Origin: Axinella damicornis
Taxonomy: Eukaryota; Porifera; Demospongiae; Axinellida; Axinellidae
Direction of reading: 5' to 3'
Length of the DNA: 64,000 nucleotides
Assembly (NCBI GenBank): GCA_963931865.1
Contig: OZ007513.1
Span: 9,876,467 to 9,940,466 of the forward strand
How positions within the stretch are numbered: the stretch's first letter is position 1; every line of letters starts with the position of its first letter. Of the stretch, positions 51,001-55,803 are shown one piece after another. Below the pieces are notes generated by a model that ran no database searches, was not told the DNA's origin, and worked only from the letters and a program-made list of their open reading frames with translations. Position numbers and translations under genes: made by a program.

Positions 51001-54000
51001 GACCGGCTGTGCATGAATATACGTATAAGTTGATTGTCCATGTATAAGAAATTTGATTGTGCGTATTCGAAAAGTAAGCGCTCAGCAGTCAATGCACACC
51101 GTAGTTGATACTGAACTGCAAACCGGCCTTTTCTGAATGCACAACCTTACCCATAGGCTAGAAATCCTGCTCAAGACTTTTGTGGTGGGTGGGCCCTTAA
51201 TACACTGCTTTTGAACCTTGTGCAGTAACTTTCGCGTGAAGAGAGGGGTGGGCGCTTGATACGTGGTGGGCGCTTGATATGTACATAGCTACTCTACAGT
51301 ACGTAGCTTTTTTGCAAGTTGATTGGTGAATCCCAGGTCTCCAAACTTCATAGAGACCCTAAATAACAGAGTGAGTCTCTGCGCACGGAGGCCCACAGCT
51401 ACATGTTTTACTGGTGTGCTCGCTTCCTGTCCGCCATGAGTCTGTTTGGTGCTGGTAGAACAGACCCAAAGTGTGGCATATTGAACGAAGATGCAACAAA
51501 ATATGTTGACTTCAGAACGATCTCTACAAAGGCTAGCAATTCCTCAGTAAGCCTATCGTTAGTTTGCAACATAAAATGCACTAAAACGGTTGCTATAGGG
51601 CTATGCTCTACCAACAGCGCATGATGACATCATTGTCATTGCGGTAGAGGAGGAAGAGCGTGTAACTGCATATTCTCCCCTTGATAATCTTTTGTGTGTG
51701 CTATGAATAGCACGTATGTACATAGCTAAGTTTTCAACAGAACCTTGAAAGATAATTTCCATCGTAACTAAAGAGAGCTGTGTGGGTGTGGTCTTATTAT
51801 GCCATTTTCATATAAGGGTCATTCCGTGTCAAGTCAACACAAAAAAATCCTGACCTCTTCCGATTTTGACGAAACTTGGTGAGCCTGTTAGTTCTATTAA
51901 GAAACCACTGCACACCAAACTTCAGCTTCTGAACTGCTATAACTTTTCAACTGCAACAAATTTAATTTTGGCTTCAGGTGCCCATTTTAGACAGTGTGCC
52001 ATGACTGAAATACCCATATCTTCTGATGTGATCAACGTAGAGAGTTGCAACAAGGATTTTCTCGAAGCTCTTGAAAGGCTCTTTCATTTGGCATATAATA
52101 GTTTGACATTTGATCTATTCAAAGTTCAAAGGTTATGTAATCTGACCTTTGACCTTGGTTCTGGAAAAACGGAAGTTTTGATTTTTTTCAAACTTTTTTT
52201 GCAAAGACCTTGAACCTAAATGTGTTTATGCACCAAGTTTTAATTTGGGACTACAATGGGAACAGCAACTATAGACCAAAATGTAGTAGCATGTACACGT
52301 TTTTGTATTCATGCTACTACATTTTGGTCTATAGCTGCTGTTCCCATTGTTGTCCCAAATTAAAACTTGGTGAATAAACACATGTAGGTTCAAGGTCTTT
52401 GTAAATAAAGTTGGAATTCAAAACTTGGTTTTCCAGAACCAAGGTCAAAGGTCAGGCTACAAAACATTAATTGAGAGACCACTCCACACTAAATTTGGAC
52501 TTCCTCAGTCAGGTATACTTCTTGGTTGTAGGCCATGATCATCATTAGGTTGAGAGAAAAAGACTTAGCTAAATACTGCAATTACCATCTGCAAGGTTTT
52601 TCATCAAAAAGAATGCTTGCAACTGGATGTATGATGAGTTCATGTGCCCTATAGTACTTGTGCAGCTGATCTTCACAGCATCCAATGGTATATCTCATAA
52701 CCACTGCACACCAAATTTCAGCAGAGTATGCACGTGCTTGGTAGCTACTCAGCCAGTTAGTTATGCATCCATCTGATGTATCCATTGTTTGGCTCATTAA
52801 CCAGAAATGTAATTGATTCTCTGCTAGTGTAACCTGCCTTTGCAGCGCATGGGAGTTCACTGAAAACAGAATAACCGCTATAACGTTATGGTTATTTTGA
52901 ACCTTGCTCGTTGGTGAGAGCCTGAATAAGCCCTACATTAGTAACTTATCCTGACACCTAAGCATGAGTGTAGCTGCATGTGCATGTTCAGGTGGCTAGT
53001 GACGAACTAGTCAGAGTAAGGAGCTACACCGGACTTATGCAGATGTAGTGATTGAGACAAGCATGTCCGTGAAGAGGGAACTGTCTTGTGCTGCACTACG
53101 CTAACACGAACGGAGGTGTCATAGCGACTGTCAGACCTCTGCACAACATGTTAACAGCAGTGCTCATGTAGGTGAATGTGGGGGCAACACTGCAAACTAA
53201 CCAGAAGATGCATGATGCATACCTGACTGGTAAGTACCATGAAGAGAATGGACAAACATGTCTACCATCCACCATTCCAAAGAGTCACTCCATCAAATTC
53301 TGTCATGCTTCATAAAGAACAAACGTTTCCATAAAAGCAAGGCAGACTCTTGTCTACCAGCTAAAGATTATAGTATGCACGTGCTTGGTAGCTACTCAGC
53401 CAGTTAGTTATGCATCCATCTGATGTATCCATTGTTTGGCTCATTAACCAGAAATGTAATTGATTCTCTGCTAGTGTAACCTAGCTGCCTTTGCAGCGCA
53501 AATAATCTGAAAACAGATTATATTTCCCAGTGCAGTAGCTGAAGCAAGTGAAGCCAGTTACCTGTAAATAAAGCAATGCTACGAAAAGGTCGCACGTACA
53601 CACTGACACAGACAGCAAGCTGAGCTGCAACTGAAGAGCTTAAGGTGGTTCAGAAATTAATAAAACTAGGCAGGTTAGTAAACATGATGGGTTTTAGACC
53701 CATTATCTGTGTATGCTATGTGCACATATTTCGTACATGCTACTACATTTTGGTCTATAGCTGCTGTTCCCATTGTAGTCCCAAATTAAAACTTGGTGAA
53801 TAAACACATTTAGGTTCAAGGTCTTTGCAAAAAAAGTTTGAAAAAAATCAAAACTTCCGTTTTTCCAGAACCAAGGTCAAAGGTCAGATTACATAACCTT
53901 TGAACTTTAATGAGATCAAACGTCAAATTGTTATATGCCAAATGAAAGAGCCTTTCAAGAGCTTTGAGAAAATCCTTGTTACAACTCTCTACGTTGATCA

Positions 54001-55803
54001 CATCTGAAGATATGGGTATTTCAGTCATGGCACGCGGTCTAAAACGGGCACCTGAGGCGAAAATTAAATTTGTCACAGTTGAAAAGCTATAACACTTCAG
54101 AAGCTGAAATTTGGTGTGCAGTGGTTTCCTAATAGAACTAACAGGCTCACCAAGTTTCGTCAAAATTGGAAGAGGTCAGGATTTTTTTGTGTTGATTTGA
54201 CATGGAATGACCCATAACCTTGGCCAAAGGTGTTATTTTTGATGTTTTAAGACAGTCACTCAGTAATATTCTTAGGGCTGCTGTTATAGCCCGGACAATC
54301 AACATGTGGAGTGTCATCCTATAGATTGGTCTTGCAGTGGATGACATCAAAGGCATCAAAGAGGCTGCTACGTTCACAAGAATTGCACTCAAGGTATACA
54401 CAGGTGTATTCCAGATGATACTATTGTAGTTTGGGCATAGAATGCACAGTGAGTGTTTGTTGGTGGGATGGATGATCATCAACTGGTTGGCTTCAAGTGC
54501 CTGTTTGACACACGTTCTTGGTGGATGAGTCAATTGCAAGTTAGTCATATGGTCAGCTGAGTTATTTGCTTGGCCAAAAAGGAGAGTGGGCTTTGCAGTG
54601 ATGAAGTTAGATGTGTGGGTGTGGTCTTATTATGCCATTGGTGTTTCAATGTAAGTATCATGGTAATCGTTAAGTCGCTTAATATCAACAGTGGTATTGG
54701 CTACTGGGGTAAAATAGGTCAAAAATGTCATGATAGATCTAGATTGAAGAGACAGTGTCACAAATATTTCATGTGATCACTCAGCAGTTGACAAGTGCTG
54801 TAGTCTACCGCCTCCGCCCCCCAATTTTTTGAGCCGACTGGAATGTATTACAGAAGAATGTGATTGAGGTTGCACTGGATCCTGTGCCTGTTTAGTTACA
54901 CTCCTGGTAGGGGAAAAATTGTGCTACAAACATTCTGACAACATCACCATCGTGTGCTGACCCAAACATGCATACAATGATTGTGCTGAAACTCACCTTG
55001 GGTGGTGCAATGCTTTTGTCGTGCTGTCGGCTGCCGTTGCTCTAATGCTCTGTATAATTAGGACTTTCATTGCCAGCACAGCTCTTACGAAGGGCCCACA
55101 AAGATTATGACCACACAGCTGTGATTATGAGTGCTTTAATAATATTCTTAATTTCCCTTTGGCCGCCATTGCTGACTCAATCGACTGAGCATAGTCCTGA
55201 CCTGACATGTGTGTTAATTGCAATACTTAGCTTGCGTAACAAGCAAGTTGCAACCAGCTGCAATGGCTACCAGGAGTGTGGTTGCCCCTCGTAAAAGTGG
55301 CAGAGAGTTTAATCTGAAGTTTAACTATATCCTTTTCCTCCTATCTAGGTGGAGCTTGTGCTCAGCATTGAACAGTCTTTCTTTTTCAGGAAGGTCTTAG
55401 CCTCTCACATCAAGACGAGGCATGAGTTTACTCCTTACAAAAAGGAAGGTTTTGCGAAATCTGCACTAAATACTGTGAAGTACTACTTCTGGGGAGACCG
55501 CCTTGCTGACTGTTTACCAACCGTAGACATTGGAGGTTAGTCAGTTGTAATCGTATCCTCCGAAGTGCACACAGGACTGCACCCAGCCATCCATACTTGC
55601 TACATTCATGATTCAAACCAAGTCATGGCAACAGGTGTGTTTTCATATCTGTTGATGCTATCCGCCTGTAGGTACATGGTACATAACCCTACAGAGCATA
55701 CTTTCTGTGTGGCCTAATAATCATACATCCATCACTGGTGGTCTACAGTACTGTTGTCTCGCACTCAGGTTCCAATCCAGATTCATGCAGCTCCACAAGT
55801 TGA
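18813..55803 (+). CDS. TRPA1-like: TRPA1-like cation channel, gene 2 (complete, 20 exons)
   Basis: Exons: 18813-18920, 24774-24966, 26240-26330, 28256-28436, 28810-29036, 30680-30883, 31363-31501, 36665-36885, 37286-37406, 39236-39375, 40327-40490, 43607-43733, 45117-45195, 46197-46371, 47300-47386, 49878-50296, 50609-50803, 54325-54393, 55349-55535, 55769-55803. They sum to 3162 nt, 1053 residues, close to usual TRPA1 length, with every phase matching. About 13 ankyrin repeats (residues ~60-570), pre-S1 linker (~597-690), S1 ~692-716, S2 ~760-778, S3 ~799-817, S4 ~827-845, S5 ~867-887, pore ~903-920, S6 ~932-957, tail to 1053. Likely a plasma-membrane sensory cation channel; the stimulus is unknown. 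An in-frame TGA three codons upstream supports the start. Compared with gene 1 it has about three extra ankyrin repeats. The intron after exon 13 is GC-AG. Confidence 0.88.
19027..19427. mobile_element. Long palindrome with GGTTACGGGATAC ends
   Basis: Arms of about 150 bases each: GGTTACGGGATACTCGTGCG at left, its inverse (CGCACGAGTATCCCGTAACC) at right. Same end family as the TTAA element at 2896-3589. The gene 3 side carries a different, larger relative from 57680. Confidence 0.65.
19643..21900. mobile_element. 2.26-kb fold-back element in intron 1 of gene 2
   Basis: Left end GTAAAAAATCCCGTGGGTTA and right end ACCCATGGGATTTTTTAC begin inverted arms of several hundred bases, built from repeats of TGACTTAAAATGGTCCCATG. 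The interior holds two further strong hairpins, centred near 20800 (arms over 100 bases) and near 21030 (arms about 80). A copy at 58503-61059 shows the fuller ends TGACTTAAAA...TTTTAAGTCA. No transposase visible. Confidence 0.75.
20479..20727 (-). CDS. Small frame with a Tudor-like look inside the fold-back element
   Basis: 82 codons; the central part VEMKFKVASGKTEWYKGQIT, then KYDGLTGKSGIYF and a CDGET motif, resembles the Tudor/Royal-type folds (WYKG followed by YDG) common in mobile-element proteins. Part of it is duplicated inverted in the hairpin at about 20870-20935. The copy at 59726-59962 has a one-base deletion after GIYF. Probably an exon relic; similarity judged by eye. Confidence 0.3.
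   Translation of the reverse strand: MYKPPNTTLCGKAVEMKFKVASGKTEWYKGQITKYDGLTGKSGIYFPCDGETICVSKRQGHEVCLIIIITVYEHHCYPLPSI
22320..22440 (+). repeat. Dispersed repeat TTTTTGCTGTTCTGCTATCC
   Basis: Starts near GTTGTATACTGAACTGTTATG and carries TTTTTGCTGTTCTGCTATCC. Related stretches follow the polypyrimidine tracts (5062, 31197, 37132) and the hairpin repeats (17580, 56100); orthologous copy at 61497-61600. Confidence 0.6.
22449..22650 (+). other. Conserved open stretch of unknown nature
   Basis: The part AHEAIVIEVLRSKRRVKRFR through LTHVQRLQAEITQ is kept in the gene 3-side copy (61690-61825) with one residue change, but the upstream part is frameshifted between copies. A donor-like CAG/GTATC follows. 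Unrecognised; possibly a degraded element exon. Confidence 0.25.
22667..22763. mobile_element. 97-bp perfect palindrome with 9-bp target duplication
   Basis: Two exact 48-base arms around one central base, ends TAGCCTCGTTCCCAG and CTGGGAACGAGGCTA. Flanked by CAAGCGCGT on both sides (22658-22666, 22764-22772). The gene 3-side copy near 61835 has a single CAAGCGCGT and no insert. Confidence 0.85.
23315..23441 (+). repeat. Heat-shock-element-bearing repeat with (CA)n tail
   Basis: Same family as 9856-10060, 44866-45014 and 62818-62940. TTCTCGAACATTC lies at 23326-23338. The tail is a short CA tract. Confidence 0.7.
23566..23989. mobile_element. hAT-like MITE, 8-bp target duplication
   Basis: Ends TAGACTTGGGCGGATTATTC and GAATAATCCGCCCAAGCCTA are inverted copies. 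Flanking CAGATCGT (23558-23565, 23990-23997) is an exact 8-bp duplication; the gene 3 side has the empty site CAGACAGATCGTCCTGC near 63055. Inside are repeats of ATTATTCCC. No transposase. Confidence 0.85.
24774..24966 (+). CDS. Gene 2 exon 2: first ankyrin repeat
   Basis: AAQDGDLDCLSKWADHVG, then the ankyrin signature DERGNTALHYLMKHND. Phase 0 in, phase 1 out. Gene 3 has the same exon at the window end. Confidence 0.88.
25068..25379. repeat. Inverted repeat with ~115-bp arms carrying ribozyme-like cores
   Basis: The arm from GGCAGTAATTATAGAGGGCG onward is repeated inverted up to CGCCCTCTATAATTATTGC. Each arm contains CCTGAAGAAGGTCC/GGACCGAAACGTTG. Typical of short non-autonomous retro-elements or retrozyme-like units; class uncertain. 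Confidence 0.65.
25262..25310 (+). ncRNA. Hammerhead-ribozyme-like core (plus-strand copy)
   Basis: CTGAAGA (25271-25277), a perfect stem GGTCCG/CGGACC with GTT loop, then GAAA (25294-25297) fits the conserved CUGANGA, stem II, GAAA order of hammerhead ribozymes known in Penelope-like elements and retrozymes. Stems I and III were not resolved by eye. An inverted copy is at 25151-25184. Confidence 0.35.
25826..26090. mobile_element. MITE of the TACCGTAGTCGCGCGTTATTAGG family
   Basis: Left TACCGTGGCCGTTTGTTATT, right AATAACAAGCGACTATGGTA, with GGCGCATATTTGCTGTTAGG inside, matching the intact copy at 42196-42478. Ends about 150 bases before exon 3. Confidence 0.65.
26240..26330 (+). CDS. Gene 2 exon 3: ankyrin repeat
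   Basis: VSVEGENQKTPLHRAAELGH, then QKMISILLK; canonical TPLH motif. Phase 1 in, phase 2 out at CA/GTAGGT. Confidence 0.88.
26668..27090 (+). repeat. CA-rich compound microsatellite
   Basis: About 420 bases of CACACA broken by ATG, CCC and GCA. Produces many Cys/Val/His/Thr-only open frames in all phases that are not genes. Confidence 0.95.
27275..27420 (+). repeat. Dispersed repeat also at 1530-1720
   Basis: Shares CGCTGCCGAAAGGCAGTG-like, TTTCAGTTATCAGG and TCTCGTGGCACCTTCGT blocks with the window start. No coding evidence. Confidence 0.55.
27581..27941 (+). repeat. 52-bp minisatellite, 7 copies
   Basis: Units start ACCAGCCCACTAGCCTTGTC; period 52, one unit shortened to 50. Confidence 0.95.
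28208..28229 (+). repeat. Poly(C) tract before exon 4 acceptor
   Basis: A run of about 20 C followed by CTCCCTCC repeats serves as the polypyrimidine tract of the GTGGCAG acceptor at 28255. Confidence 0.85.
28256..28436 (+). CDS. Gene 2 exon 4: two ankyrin repeats
   Basis: HADVHARDSDGRTPLLMAAL, then DWDSSTVVHLAVESGNRAAL. Phase 2 in, phase 0 out at GTAAGT. Confidence 0.88.
28810..29036 (+). CDS. Gene 2 exon 5: two ankyrin repeats
   Basis: KLLKQVNKKGHLNDVCSTET, then GDRPLHIAVGRKNKDAVVLL and SIGRTPSHIAAEQGLN. Phase 0 in, phase 2 out at GA/GTGAGT. Confidence 0.88.
29594..30016 (+). repeat. 64-bp minisatellite with a 9-bp palindrome
   Basis: Six full units and a partial one, exact period 64. 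Each unit contains GTGACCACTCAGTGGTCAC (perfect 9-base arms). Neighbouring units differ by one or two bases, so expansion is recent. Confidence 0.95.
30066..30443. mobile_element. TIR element with TACCGTAGTTGC ends
   Basis: Left TACCGTAGTTGCCGATTATT, right AATTAACCGCAACTACGGTA; TTTCGCGG motifs repeat inside. Possible TA duplication. Confidence 0.7.
30680..30883 (+). CDS. Gene 2 exon 6: ankyrin exon A with shifted donor
   Basis: KPLSSILQMLIGCDSSC, then DGNTPLHLACIKGRSRVV. The ancestral donor AAA/GTACGTAAG kept in gene 1 and exon 8 is destroyed here. GTAAGT 20-odd bases on gives phase 2, as the next exon needs, adding SHSSGIIST. Exon end is inferred from phase. Confidence 0.7.
31019..31194 (+). 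repeat. CCCTCC polypyrimidine tract
   Basis: Counterpart of 4876-5058; see there. Confidence 0.9.
31363..31501 (+). CDS. Gene 2 exon 7: ankyrin exon B with 18-nt duplication
   Basis: NAEDQTLLHRTTLLHRTVDQ: the block TLLHRT is tandemly doubled in frame relative to gene 1 and exon 9. Rest as exon B; 46 codons, ends phase 0. Confidence 0.85.
31570..31835 (+). repeat. Minisatellite with GATTAACCCC and GACCCAGGTGTGGTGG units
   Basis: Degenerate units of roughly 40-50 bases. A longer relative at 37480-37800, and a one-to-two-unit start at 5416-5475 in gene 1. Confidence 0.75.
31836..32919. other. Intron 7, no gene seen
   Basis: Partly alignable with 37800-38095, the copy after exon 9. Some short open frames around 32215-32659 without splice or family signal. 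Confidence 0.5.
32924..33892 (-). mobile_element. piggyBac-type (TTAA) element, copy 1
   Basis: Ends GGTAGGAAGCACGG and ATGTTTCCTACC, flanked by TTAA at 32920-32923 and 33893-33896. The duplicated intron gives the empty site AAATGACTTAAAAGTTGC at 38088-38105. A near-identical copy lies 490 bases downstream. Confidence 0.85.
33337..33738 (-). CDS. Open frame in TTAA element copy 1, unrecognised
   Basis: 133 codons, opening NPLQGPTHTLTPSSIHTQ. The same frame is open in copy 2 despite nucleotide differences. No transposase motif; could be a captured host fragment. Confidence 0.3.
   Translation of the reverse strand: MNPLQGPTHTLTPSSIHTQSRPKNNGWIYHLLSSLAGCSPKLTAALKNRGLATLGFQNKFHAHQLKQTKAKASFQKVNLPLAKLGMLFHVHLSVTEFWPHIYSLSPAQSSYQTSQIRPDTKMGGACNAERSTL
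34385..35332 (-). mobile_element. piggyBac-type (TTAA) element, copy 2
   Basis: Same ends as copy 1 (GGTAGGAAGCACGG; ATGTTTACTACC), flanked by TTAA at 34381-34384 and 35333-35336. Lacks the T-rich stretch near 33155-33182 of copy 1. Confidence 0.85.
34771..35322 (-). CDS. Open frame in TTAA element copy 2, unrecognised
   Basis: From MGTGISETKLMDKWAASKRT just inside the terminal repeat, about 180 codons. The part from PLQGPTHTLTPSSIHTQN onward parallels copy 1. No family recognised. Confidence 0.35.
   Translation of the reverse strand: MGTGISETKLMDKWAASKRTQVSAILCIKLLPLLENALKLNFKALYETENLDPLQGPTHTLTPSSIHTQNRPQNYGWIYHLLSSLAGYSPKLTATLKNRGLATLGFQKKFHAHQLKPTQAKASFQKVNLPPAKIGMLFHVHLSVTEFWPHIYSLSPAQSSYQTSQIRPNTKMGGACNAERSIL
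35414..35534. repeat. Palindromic MITE
   Basis: ATTATTTACCGAGTACTGGG and CCCATGCAGTACACGGTAAA are inverted; the centre GCACGAGTGCCGCAGGCACG is itself hairpin-like. Confidence 0.65.
35948..36575. mobile_element. MITE, CTACCAGGAGTG family, best complete copy
   Basis: Left TTATACTCCTGGTATAGG, right CTACCAGGAGTGCGGTTGCC form inverted ends. The reverse strand carries an exon-like GAGCAATGGCGGCCGACGGC with a donor-like AAGGTGAG about 50 bases on. At least seven copies in the window. It lies just upstream of exon 8. Confidence 0.7.
36665..36885 (+). CDS. Gene 2 exon 8: fused C/A ankyrin exon
   Basis: Starts as exon C (GMTALHFACQRGHIKVV through SKHNPHEL) and switches in frame to exon A (GDTPLHLACVKGRTQVVETL). 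Keeps the exon A donor AAA/GTACGTAAG. No gene 1 counterpart in the window. Confidence 0.85.
37060..37126 (+). repeat. Polypyrimidine/poly(C) tract
   Basis: Third copy of the CCCTCC tract, here collapsed mostly to C. Confidence 0.9.
37286..37406 (+). CDS. Gene 2 exon 9: second ankyrin exon B
   Basis: NAEHQTLLQRTIDQD, then VLDLFLKSIDKDGQDQQ; 40 codons like gene 1 exon B, several residue changes from exon 7. Confidence 0.85.
37480..37800 (+). repeat. Minisatellite with GATTAACCCC units
   Basis: Same family as 31570-31835, more units. Follows exon 9 as that follows exon 7. Confidence 0.8.
38345..39150. other. Private intron segment with a possible zinc-finger exon
   Basis: Begins with GGAACGG repeats; not found in gene 1. 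At 38798-38908 a frame reads KKLCSCGADLSSLSVYHVRK followed by HLAGSNHLK and a donor-like AAG/GTACAG: a possible C2H2-like finger of an element. Low confidence. Confidence 0.3.
39236..39375 (+). CDS. Gene 2 exon 10: ankyrin exon C
   Basis: GMTALHFACQRGHIKVV, ending NPLELAIKMGHK; one-residue style differences from gene 1. Phase 0 in, 2 out. Confidence 0.88.
39435..40077. mobile_element. MITE with CCCTCA array, gene 2 copy
   Basis: Counterpart of 5926-7072; the CCCTCA array (39553-39988) is shorter and the segment between the array and the right end is deleted. Confidence 0.6.
40327..40490 (+). CDS. Gene 2 exon 11: end of ankyrin domain
   Basis: DVVRAIVSDSQWKRALM to KTPFRRLIKSMP; four residue differences from gene 1. 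Confidence 0.88.
40577..40654. mobile_element. Miniature TAGCCTCGTTCCCAG element
   Basis: 78 bases, ends TAGCCTCGTTCCCAG and GGAACGAGGCTA, flanked by CACTTATA/CACTTACA. Same insertion as 7559-7620. Confidence 0.65.
41174..42090 (-). mobile_element. Insertion with TTATCAGTGCATGCGATAA ends carrying a zinc-finger exon
   Basis: TATCAGTGCATGCGATAA at left and TTATCGCGCGCACTGATTA at right are inverted. Gene 1 lacks it (8177). Target duplication not clear. Carries the zinc-finger exon below on the minus strand. Confidence 0.6.
41687..41995 (-). CDS. First exon of a C17orf113/ZNF862-like (hAT-related) protein
   Basis: 103 codons from MSGRGGAAGKRAV to LLLKKQ, then donor GTATGT. The core WIAESDKTLNTSVWL, then LKCSICARFRDRL, EGSVNLRASSYKEHAASEMH is the TTF/BED-like finger (CxxC ... 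HxxxxxH) of C17orf113/ZNF862-type hAT-derived proteins. The catalytic exons are missing, so this is an exon fragment carried or left by a deleted element. Confidence 0.5.
42196..42478. mobile_element. MITE with CCGTAGTCGCGCGTTATTAG ends, TA duplication
   Basis: Left CCGTAGTCGCGCGTTATTA, right AATAACGCGCGACTACGG; flanked by TA on both sides. Best copy of this family. It sits two bases inside the end of the surrounding MULE-like element. Confidence 0.85.
42704..42830 (+). pseudogene. RecQ-like helicase N-terminal fragment
   Basis: MALLKTWIAEISTNP, then VEEGLHHMGYERLKPELRGV resembles the start of RecQ-type helicases, where a GY.RLKPEQ motif precedes the Walker A region. Helicase motifs do not follow, so the similarity stops there. 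Judged by eye. Confidence 0.4.
42815..43180 (-). CDS. Open frame with paired CxxC motifs, unrecognised
   Basis: 121 codons; the inner part MVVVCALCKAGNLPKECYRL and SEVVCVSCRGSILKAA shows two CxxC pairs suggesting a zinc-binding fold. Overlaps the RecQ-like fragment end on the other strand. Probably a captured or element-derived exon. Confidence 0.3.
   Translation of the reverse strand: MIELDRSAVRLEDRSPCRIVKMVVVCALCKAGNLPKECYRLREGMQKGGGPTELYRQLKPVVDDLPARLCSEVVCVSCRGSILKAAKQKELFGCSRKELVQKLLCARLQHETSRSQSENST
43607..43733 (+). CDS. Gene 2 exon 12: pre-S1 linker
   Basis: As gene 1, with one residue change (FLSRP for FPSRP). Phase 1 in, 2 out. Confidence 0.87.
43846..44483. mobile_element. MULE-like element carrying RecQ-like helicase fragments
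   Basis: Ends TAGCCTCGTACCCAGGCC and GGCCTGGGTACGAGGCTA, inverted match extending to GCGCATGCGC-type sequence about 70 bases in. Flanks TTGTGCCTC (43837-43845) and CTGTGCCTC (44484-44492) are a 9-bp duplication with one mismatch; gene 1 has the empty site TTGTGCCTCTTTCC near 9610. Confidence 0.8.
44036..44330 (+). pseudogene. RecQ-like helicase fragments inside MULE-like element
   Basis: From an ATG: MACKSSGGSSFSEALSYALR, then EEQHSSMRAVYEGSDVFVWL (the region before Walker A), and, in another frame, SGKSCGVLVVSPLIALMHAY (motif Ia VVSPLIALM). Walker A itself is disrupted and the frame is broken, so this is not a functional helicase. Confidence 0.5.
44560..44848 (+). repeat. ~30-bp minisatellite (CTTCAGCTGCTGCTCCCC)
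   Basis: About nine to ten units, more than the gene 1 allele at 9664-9835. Confidence 0.85.
44876..44888 (+). promoter_or_regulatory. Heat-shock-element motif in dispersed repeat
   Basis: TTCTCGAACATTC, the counterpart of 9866-9878, followed by a (CA)22 tract at 44971-45014. Confidence 0.4.
45117..45195 (+). CDS. Gene 2 exon 13, followed by GC donor
   Basis: NSGDWRPIGFNQKNHPLKLM, three residues different from gene 1. GCAAGT donor conserved. Confidence 0.85.
45427..45666. mobile_element. 240-bp inverted-repeat element, gene 2 only
   Basis: TTTAAAATTGATGCCGAACT and AGTTCGGCATCAATTTTAAA are exact inverted ends. Inside are repeated TTCCGNAA motifs. The gene 1 site lacks it. Confidence 0.75.
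46197..46371 (+). CDS. Gene 2 exon 14: S1
   Basis: VKYKRIDLLKHPLVTGLL, then S1; A to G and L to P changes near the end of S1 relative to gene 1. Confidence 0.9.
46590..47005 (-). mobile_element. MITE, CTACCAGGAGTG family
   Basis: Counterpart of the gene 1 copy at 11345-11747, ending CTCCTACCAGGAGTGTAATT. Confidence 0.6.
47300..47386 (+). CDS. Gene 2 exon 15: S1-S2 loop
   Basis: CRAVFNGTFGMRNSSS; three sequons conserved, V to M change. Phase 2 in, 1 out. Confidence 0.85.
47671..48062. mobile_element. hAT-like insertion (CAGTGTTCTC ends), gene 2 only
   Basis: CAGTGTTCTCCCCAGG at left, AACGAGAACACTG at right, with TGGTTC on both flanks. Absent from gene 1 near 12700. Confidence 0.65.
48325..49817. 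mobile_element. MITE (CTACCAGGAGTG family) with nested element, gene 2 only
   Basis: Left TTACACTCCTGGTAGGGG, right GCTACCAGGAGTGCGGTCGC. Gene 1 runs uninterrupted from ATCTTCATGAACGTTTTC (12960). Interrupted by 48850-49701. It ends about 60 bases before exon 16. Confidence 0.7.
48850..49701. mobile_element. Tc1/mariner-type MITE, TA duplication, nested
   Basis: Ends GCGTAAACCATCAATTATCG and CGATAATTGGTGGTTTACGC, flanked by TA (48848-48849, 49702-49703). The MITE copy at 36455-36475 has the empty site TATATATAGCTATCATGG. Contains at least five copies of ATTATCGGC/GCCGATAAT. No transposase. Confidence 0.85.
49878..50296 (+). CDS. Gene 2 exon 16: S2 to S5
   Basis: 140 residues; three residue changes from gene 1 (two at the start, LSDETLL for LSGGTLL, and C for F after S4). 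Phase 2 in, 0 out. Confidence 0.92.
50609..50803 (+). CDS. Gene 2 exon 17: pore loop and S6
   Basis: RTPLSSTGRSFITLVGDTAG, turret GGSEDGDEV, S6 identical to gene 1. Seven residue changes, all before S6. Confidence 0.9.
50804..51815 (+). other. Start of intron 17, no gene seen
   Basis: Alignable with 13913-15073. Open frames on both strands around 51400-51620 are conserved with gene 1 but show indels and lack usable splice sites. Confidence 0.5.
51866..52213 (+). CDS. Open frame in left arm, unrecognised
   Basis: 115 codons, MTKLGEPVSSIKKPLHTK onward to FFKLFLQRP. The right arm keeps the same frame open at equal length. No known domain. Confidence 0.3.
   Translation: MTKLGEPVSSIKKPLHTKLQLLNCYNFSTATNLILASGAHFRQCAMTEIPISSDVINVESCNKDFLEALERLFHLAYNSLTFDLFKVQRLCNLTFDLGSGKTEVLIFFKLFLQRP
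53816..54163 (-). CDS. Open frame in right arm, unrecognised
   Basis: 115 codons, inverted counterpart of 51866-52213 with about a dozen residue differences and no indel or stop. Confidence 0.3.
   Translation of the reverse strand: MTKLGEPVSSIRKPLHTKFQLLKCYSFSTVTNLIFASGARFRPRAMTEIPISSDVINVESCNKDFLKALERLFHLAYNNLTFDLIKVQRLCNLTFDLGSGKTEVLIFFKLFLQRP
54325..54393 (+). CDS. Gene 2 exon 18: post-S6 TRPA segment
   Basis: IGLAVDDIKGIKEAATFTRI plus ALK, protein identical to gene 1. Confidence 0.9.
54898..55290. mobile_element. MITE, CTACCAGGAGTG family
   Basis: TTACACTCCTGGTAGGGGAA to GGCTACCAGGAGTGTGGTTG. Fuller version of 16480-16790. Confidence 0.7.
55349..55535 (+). CDS. Gene 2 exon 19: C-terminal helix region
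   Basis: VELVLSIEQSFFFRKVLASH; two residue changes from gene 1 (E to Q, C to S). Confidence 0.87.
55769..55803 (+). CDS. Gene 2 last exon
   Basis: Completes a glycine, then SNPDSCSSTS and TGA, as in gene 1. Confidence 0.65.

Larger units (their letters stand above)
51816..54213. mobile_element. 2.4-kb long-terminal-inverted-repeat element, gene 2 only
   Basis: Starts GGGTCATTCCGTGTCAAGTC; the end (GATTTGACATGGAATGACCC) is its inverse; arms run about 480 bases. Flanked by ATAA on both sides (51812-51815, 54214-54217); gene 1 has the empty site CACCTATAACCTTGG near 16000. A third partial arm forms a hairpin with the left arm at about 52233-52372. The interior contains a ~125-bp direct repeat (52725-52850, 53375-53500). 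Confidence 0.8.
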
